Positions 6,151 through 9,243 of a DNA stretch of 9,243 nt are shown piece after piece. The notes below the pieces were generated by a model, which was given only the letters and a program-made list of their open reading frames with translations, did no database searches and had not been told where the DNA came from. The stretch's first letter is position 1, and each line of letters begins with the position of its first letter. The translations under genes and the position numbers were made by a program. Source of the DNA: Thermoplasmata archaeon (lineage in GTDB: Archaea > Thermoplasmatota > Thermoplasmata > GCA-020350865); assembly GCA_020350865.1 (NCBI GenBank), contig CP070726.1, forward strand, positions 2,288,466 through 2,297,708, in the 5' to 3' direction.

Positions 6151-6744
6151 ATGCCCATAGATACCTTCGATCTCGAGATATTGAGCCGCCCTTTTGTGAA
6201 CTACTACACCAAGAAAGGGGCCCTGAACCTTCTGCCCAGACTGCTGGGAGACCTCTTTGACCAGTGCGACGGCAACGAGGAGGAATTCCTCAACCTCTTG
6301 GTTGCGTGCCTCCCCTTTCCCACGGTTGTGGCCATCACCCATGCGGAGTACTTGGGAACAGACGAATCCGGTAAGCCCCTCTCCAAGATGAAAAGGTACA
6401 TCTACGACGAGAACCTCGACCCTTTGGAGCTGCCGTACAAGGCATTCAGGGAGACGAAAATCGAGGATGTCCTGGTCCACATAAAAAGCGATGACATGTT
6501 CGTGGGGGAGACGCAGTCCATCATAAAAACAGGATACAAGATCACGTTCCCGTCCAACCAGGACCCTCCCACAGACAGGGAGCTATTGGAGATGCTGAAG
6601 GTCTTCAGGGATGTGCCCGAGACAAGGCAGGGGGAGATAGTGGTAAAGAAGATCAAGGAGATCTCCATTGAAGGCGAGGAGAAAAAGGTGGTGGAAGAGG
6701 AGCTCAAGTACCTCGTGGAGGAAGTCGGGGAGGATAAGAAGTAG
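6151..6744 (+). CDS. Unrecognised charged cytosolic protein, 197 residues
   Basis: No family recognised. There is no signal peptide or membrane segment. From the ATG at 6151 the product starts MPIDTFDLEILSRPF; the in-frame ATG at 6130 would add MAFQVEC but has no ribosome-binding site. The first 60 residues look helical and hydrophobic (NLLPRLLGDLFDQCDGNEEE), followed by LPFPTVVAITHAEYLGTD and a mixed alpha/beta middle. The last 50 residues are strongly charged and probably helical (KVVEEELKYLVEEVGEDKK). It sits alone between two inverted beta-helix paralogues, on the same strand as the first and converging on the second. Gene proximity hints at a link to surface-protein production, but nothing in the sequence shows one. 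Coding is supported by a long open frame with GC-rich third positions and a ribosome-binding site. Confidence 0.78.
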   Translation: MPIDTFDLEILSRPFVNYYTKKGALNLLPRLLGDLFDQCDGNEEEFLNLLVACLPFPTVVAITHAEYLGTDESGKPLSKMKRYIYDENLDPLELPYKAFRETKIEDVLVHIKSDDMFVGETQSIIKTGYKITFPSNQDPPTDRELLEMLKVFRDVPETRQGEIVVKKIKEISIEGEEKKVVEEELKYLVEEVGEDKK

Positions 6745-6783
6745 GGCTTCACACTTTGTACGTACTTTAAGATCTCGCTCTCG

Positions 6784-6792
6784 TGCTTTTTC
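6784..6792 (+). terminator. Possible T-run terminator after the charged protein gene
   Basis: Five T residues (6787-6791) follow a C/T-rich segment 43 nt after the TAG stop. They lie within the 100-bp convergent gap between this gene and the second beta-helix gene. Weak signal; nothing comparable is seen for the opposite strand. Confidence 0.3.
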
Positions 6793-6844
6793 AGTTCCAG
6801 GTGTAGATTGGTAAGAATGTGTGGCTGTTTGGTTAATTGGCTTC

Positions 6845-8383
6845 TCAAGGCGGATCGATTACCCTGATATCATCACTGTAACCCTCGAATAAAATCCCAT
6901 CTGTCAGCTCACCGGCAACCTTCAGACTGTATGTTCCGGGGGAGAGCACGTCCTGAACTTCGCCGCGATCGAACTTCACCATCAACATGTCTCCCTGAAC
7001 GTTCCCCCACTCTGCCGGGATGGCATCTTCCAATAAAACAGTACCGATGTCAATTTCACTTACTTCATGTTCATCAGGGAGCTCGACATAGCACGAAATC
7101 CATCTCCCCTTGGACTTGAGGTTTAAGGTGTCCGGATCGATGTCGATTGCCGCCTCGATTGTTTTCATTTTGCATCCGATTCTATTCATCAATGGATAGT
7201 AATCGTAATCGGTGGCCGGATGTGGCACAGATGTATCGCCTATCCCGTCACCCGCAATCAGATGTTTCCCTGTGGCATCCCACGGATAGGTCATGCCGCC
7301 CACATCCTCCCCCGGATAATCGCTCCAGTAATTGCCTTCGAGCAAATCGAGATGATGCCAATCATTTATGTCTGGCATATCATCGCTGGCCTGATATGTA
7401 TTGTCGATTATACTGTTATGGTAGATAGTGTTCCATCCACCATTAAGGTTGATACCATATTCATTCCTTGATATGGTGTTGTAAGATATGGTTGTACTAT
7501 GACTCAATACTTTAAGATGTATACCCCAAAAGTTATTGGAGATGCAGTTGTTGAAAATTGTATTATCACCGCAATACATGCGGAAAGTTATTCCTGTCCT
7601 GCCATTTGAGATGCTGTTGTTATATATGGTGTTGTTGTATGAACCACCCCGGAAAGTAATGCCATCATCATAGTCTGAGATGCTGTTGGAAGATATGAGG
7701 TTGAAGTAACTTGCGTCGAGAAATATTCCGTATGAATGGACCGAGATGCTGTTTTCGGTTATAAGGTTACATTCAGAATCAAATATTATTATTCCATAGG
7801 TGTTGTTTGAGATACTGTTATTGGATAGGGTATTGTTGGTGCTTGCAACGAGTTCAATACCCTCACCCGAATTCGACTCCATTATGTTATTGTGAAGCGT
7901 GTTTCTGTGGGAGCCTGAGAGATAGACGCCATTGTTGTTGTTCGACACATGATTATCGATTATTATGCAATGCTGGACATGATCGAGTACGATTCCTCCA
8001 ATGCTCGGAAAGTCGCCGCTGTTTATCATTGCAAAACCGGAGATTTCCACCCAATCAGCGGTCACACGCACAACGTCTCCGCTCCCGCCGCCGTCGACTA
8101 CCGTGGTATCCGTGCTCTCCCCTTCTAAATTCATTGTCCTGTCCACCAGCACATTCTCGTTATATGTTCCAGCATACACTGTAACGGTCCCTCCTACTGC
8201 AACTGCATTCACACCGTCCTGCACCTTGTCAAAATGGTCCACTCCCCAGCCCGGGGTGGACGGACCAAAATCATCATCGACCCAAACCTCAGTCGGGGAT
8301 GTGCTGCCATTCATTGATACCGCCGCGGCAAACACAGCGGTAAATATCACAAGACACAGTAAAGTTGGGGATATTTTTTTCAT
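6845..8383 (-). CDS. Secreted right-handed beta-helix (NosD/PbH1-type) surface protein, 512 residues
   Basis: Second secreted beta-helix protein, paralogous to that at 4202-6094. The ATG at 8383 is preferred because GGAGGT ends 6 nt before it. An in-frame ATG at 8401 would add six residues but would place the ribosome-binding site inside the coding region. The signal peptide is about 1-24 (MKKISPTLLCLVIFTAVFAA). A cap follows with EVWVDDDF, VTVYAGTYNENV and LEGESTDTTVVDG. Rungs of 22-23 residues (about 135-325) repeat NSISNxxxGI-type turns. NYWSDYPGEDVGG starts near 351, with DGIGD...DYYPLMNR after it. The C-terminal domain (about 410-512) starts AAIDIDPDTLNLKSKGRW and ends DIRVIDPP. Unlike its paralogue it lacks the DxDxD loop and the KKKP tail. 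The rung region is visibly more A/T-rich than its neighbours. Likely extracellular, perhaps glycan-binding; no active site can be named. Confidence 0.93.
   Translation of the reverse strand: MKKISPTLLCLVIFTAVFAAAVSMNGSTSPTEVWVDDDFGPSTPGWGVDHFDKVQDGVNAVAVGGTVTVYAGTYNENVLVDRTMNLEGESTDTTVVDGGGSGDVVRVTADWVEISGFAMINSGDFPSIGGIVLDHVQHCIIIDNHVSNNNNGVYLSGSHRNTLHNNIMESNSGEGIELVASTNNTLSNNSISNNTYGIIIFDSECNLITENSISVHSYGIFLDASYFNLISSNSISDYDDGITFRGGSYNNTIYNNSISNGRTGITFRMYCGDNTIFNNCISNNFWGIHLKVLSHSTTISYNTISRNEYGINLNGGWNTIYHNSIIDNTYQASDDMPDINDWHHLDLLEGNYWSDYPGEDVGGMTYPWDATGKHLIAGDGIGDTSVPHPATDYDYYPLMNRIGCKMKTIEAAIDIDPDTLNLKSKGRWISCYVELPDEHEVSEIDIGTVLLEDAIPAEWGNVQGDMLMVKFDRGEVQDVLSPGTYSLKVAGELTDGILFEGYSDDIRVIDPP
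7470..7940 (-). repeat. Seven tandem beta-helix rungs with DNA-level similarity, period 66 or 69 bp
   Basis: On the plus strand, related segments begin at 7470, 7539, 7608, 7677, 7743, 7809 and 7875, spaced 69, 69, 69, 66, 66 and 66 bp, exactly 23 or 22 codons. GAGATGCTGTT is identical at 7608, 7677 and 7743. It is one base off at 7539 and at 7809, and looser at 7470 and 7875. It encodes the N-S-I-S turn of each rung on the minus strand. Confidence 0.75.
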
Positions 8384-8390
8384 CTTTCTA

Positions 8391-8433
8391 CCTCCCTCCA
8401 TCTCGGCTCCTCGCGCGTTTCCCGCACAAAGCC
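8391..8433 (-). promoter_or_regulatory. 5' leader hairpin and ribosome-binding site of the second beta-helix gene
   Basis: On the minus strand GGCT (8433-8430) can pair with AGCC (8408-8405), and inside it GTGCG (8427-8423) with CGCGC (8417-8413), with one G-U pair and loop GGAAA. Unpaired TT and GAGG lie between the two stems. The hairpin is followed by GGAGGGAGGT (8400-8391), a strong Shine-Dalgarno sequence for the ATG at 8383. The stem is weaker than that of the paralogous gene's leader. Confidence 0.4.
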
Positions 8434-8457
8434 TAGGTTAGAGAGGAATCGTGTTAC

Positions 8458-8477
8458 TGGATATTTATATTTTTGGC
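8458..8477 (-). promoter_or_regulatory. Strong predicted TATA box of the second beta-helix gene
   Basis: Read on the minus strand, GCCAAAAATATAAATATCC is the clearest archaeal BRE/TATA match in the window. It predicts transcription from about 8440 and a leader of about 57 nt that would include the whole hairpin and the ribosome-binding site. Confidence 0.6.
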
Positions 8478-8533
8478 CAGCGGCCCGACTCTTCCTCATA
8501 CATCAGTAATCTGGGTTGTGCGGTAGAGGGATG

Positions 8534-8555
8534 AAAAACTGCAAGGGAACTTCCC
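8534..8555 (-). terminator. Possible terminator downstream of the membrane-anchored protein gene
   Basis: On the minus strand GGGAAGTTCCC (8555-8545) is a near-perfect short palindrome followed by TTGCAG and then five T residues (8538-8534), about 27 nt after the TAG stop. The stem can be only about 4 bp in RNA, so the T-run may be the working part. The palindrome could instead be a protein-binding site. Confidence 0.35.
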
Positions 8556-8581
8556 AATCCGTCAGGTAAGAGCACCGCCTT

Positions 8582-9243
8582 CTATGTCGGGGTGTACACC
8601 TCGGTTGTAACCTTCAGCTCGTAATCGTTCGAATCATCCGTGTACAGGAGAGGTAATGTGGGGCTCTCATGGTCACCGCAGATCGTGAGGGTTATCTCGA
8701 TTTCCCAGTCACCGGTGCCGTTCCTTGAATCGGCGCTGTCGTGCACGAACTCGAAGGTTATGATGATTTCCCCCTGGCCGCCGTGGGGATTTGCCCCCGA
8801 CTCCCTCTCAGTGTAGTTGCCTCCCTGGGAGACCTTCAGGTTGAACTCGTCTGGCTGGTTGGGCCAGGGCTGACCTATAGGTGCCGGCTGGTAGTCCGCC
8901 TCGTCCTCCCACGTGAGCACGAAAGTGATGGATTTCAAAAGCTCCCCTTCCTCCAAAAGCTCCCCCTCCCCTGGATTTATGGTGATGGTCTCAGTTGTGG
9001 ACTCCCCCTCCTGGAGAAGCCCGCTGGAATCAAAGGAGGGGCCGTCTATCTCGACGTAGTCAACGGGGTCGAAGGGGGTTGTTTCCTCCTCTTCTTCCGG
9101 GGGATAGAACTTCATGGTCCCCATGCCTAAAGTCGAGAAAAGAACAATGGGTATCATTATCACGCATACAACAACTGACAGTTTACTGTCAAATATCCGG
9201 AATAATATCGGCTCCTTGTAATCGGAGGGAATCACGGATTTCT
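8582..9243 (-). CDS. Single-pass membrane-anchored protein with beta-rich outer domain, N-terminus possibly off the window
   Basis: No family recognised. The frame is open to the right edge. The only visible start is a GTG at 9235 (217 residues, beginning MIPSDYKEPILFRIFDSK), with too little upstream sequence to judge a ribosome-binding site. A hydrophobic segment lies at about 20-40 (LSVVVCVIMIPIVLFSTLG). It has no clear cleavage site, so it looks like an anchor with the C-terminus outside. An acidic, Pro-containing linker follows (YPPEEEEETTPFDPVD), with a small internal repeat GELLEEGELL. The rest (about 100-217) alternates beta-type strands (SITFVLTWEDEADY, EIIITFEFVHDSADS, DWEIEITLTICGDHES, DYELKVTTEVY). 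This resembles jelly-roll or PPC-like domains of archaeal surface proteins; that likeness is from memory. It lies upstream of, and on the same strand as, the second beta-helix gene, which has its own promoter. Confidence 0.8.
   Translation of the reverse strand, partial: KSVIPSDYKEPILFRIFDSKLSVVVCVIMIPIVLFSTLGMGTMKFYPPEEEEETTPFDPVDYVEIDGPSFDSSGLLQEGESTTETITINPGEGELLEEGELLKSITFVLTWEDEADYQPAPIGQPWPNQPDEFNLKVSQGGNYTERESGANPHGGQGEIIITFEFVHDSADSRNGTGDWEIEITLTICGDHESPTLPLLYTDDSNDYELKVTTEVYTPT

Noticed and set aside
6745..6844. Minus-strand reading through the convergent gap gives a natural-looking helical peptide (NLHLELKKHESEILKYVQSV)
   Set aside because: It has no start signal of its own and continues only as the antisense of the charged protein gene. 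About 30 residues are too few to claim a gene remnant.
7470..7940. CRISPR-like array because of regular 66-69 bp spacing of an 11-bp element
   Set aside because: The period is exactly 22 or 23 codons inside an open reading frame, the conserved part is too short, and it encodes beta-helix rungs.
8484..8581. Possible small RNA or tRNA-like sequence between the anchored protein and the second beta-helix gene, with outer arms GCGGT and ACCGC
   Set aside because: No cloverleaf, CCA-end pairing or clear C/D boxes can be formed on either strand. Five-base outer arms are expected by chance; only the terminator-like part is kept.

Overview
The window looks like moderate-GC archaeal DNA, probably from a Thermoplasmata-related euryarchaeon. 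The lineage is an inference from protein style and is not proven. Pointers to Archaea are TATA-like boxes about 25 bp upstream of predicted transcript starts, a likely leaderless GTG start, secreted beta-helix proteins ending in a domain built around DPDTLNLKSKG, and surface segments rich in N-x-S/T sequons. No rRNA, tRNA, CRISPR array, transposase or phage gene is visible, and every stretch outside genes is shorter than 300 bp.

Layout, left to right. (1) 1-1334, minus: a cytosolic M20C dipeptidase (PepD), cut at its C-terminus by the window edge. (2) 1426-2382, minus: a four-helix membrane protein with an outside domain carrying many sequons, a very acidic linker and a C-terminal zinc ribbon. 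(3) A 155-bp divergent promoter region with an inverted repeat. (4) 2538-3770, plus: an unrecognised 410-residue soluble protein. (5) 3786-4091, minus: a small helical protein with a probable leaderless GTG start. (6) 4202-6094, plus: a large secreted right-handed beta-helix protein (NosD/PbH1 type). (7) 6151-6744, plus: an unrecognised charged cytosolic protein. (8) 6845-8383, minus: a second secreted beta-helix protein, paralogous to (6). (9) 8582-9243, minus: a single-pass membrane-anchored protein with a beta-rich outside domain, probably continuing past the right edge.

The most notable feature is the cell-surface block at 4.1-9.2 kb. Two paralogous beta-helix proteins lie in inverted, tail-to-tail orientation around one unknown cytosolic gene. 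Both have a signal peptide, a VDDD...AGTY...ENV cap, 22-23-residue rungs, an NYWSD segment and the same C-terminal domain. Both messages also have a predicted leader hairpin before a strong Shine-Dalgarno sequence, and both have an extra ATG exactly 18 nt upstream of the preferred start. The promoter between genes 5 and 6 seems to use one 8-bp TATA element in both directions.

I do not see a defence system, secondary-metabolite cluster or other clearly new multi-gene machine. The window mostly holds housekeeping and cell-surface genes. The leads are the two leader hairpins, the shared TATA element, the paralogue pair and four genes of unknown function.
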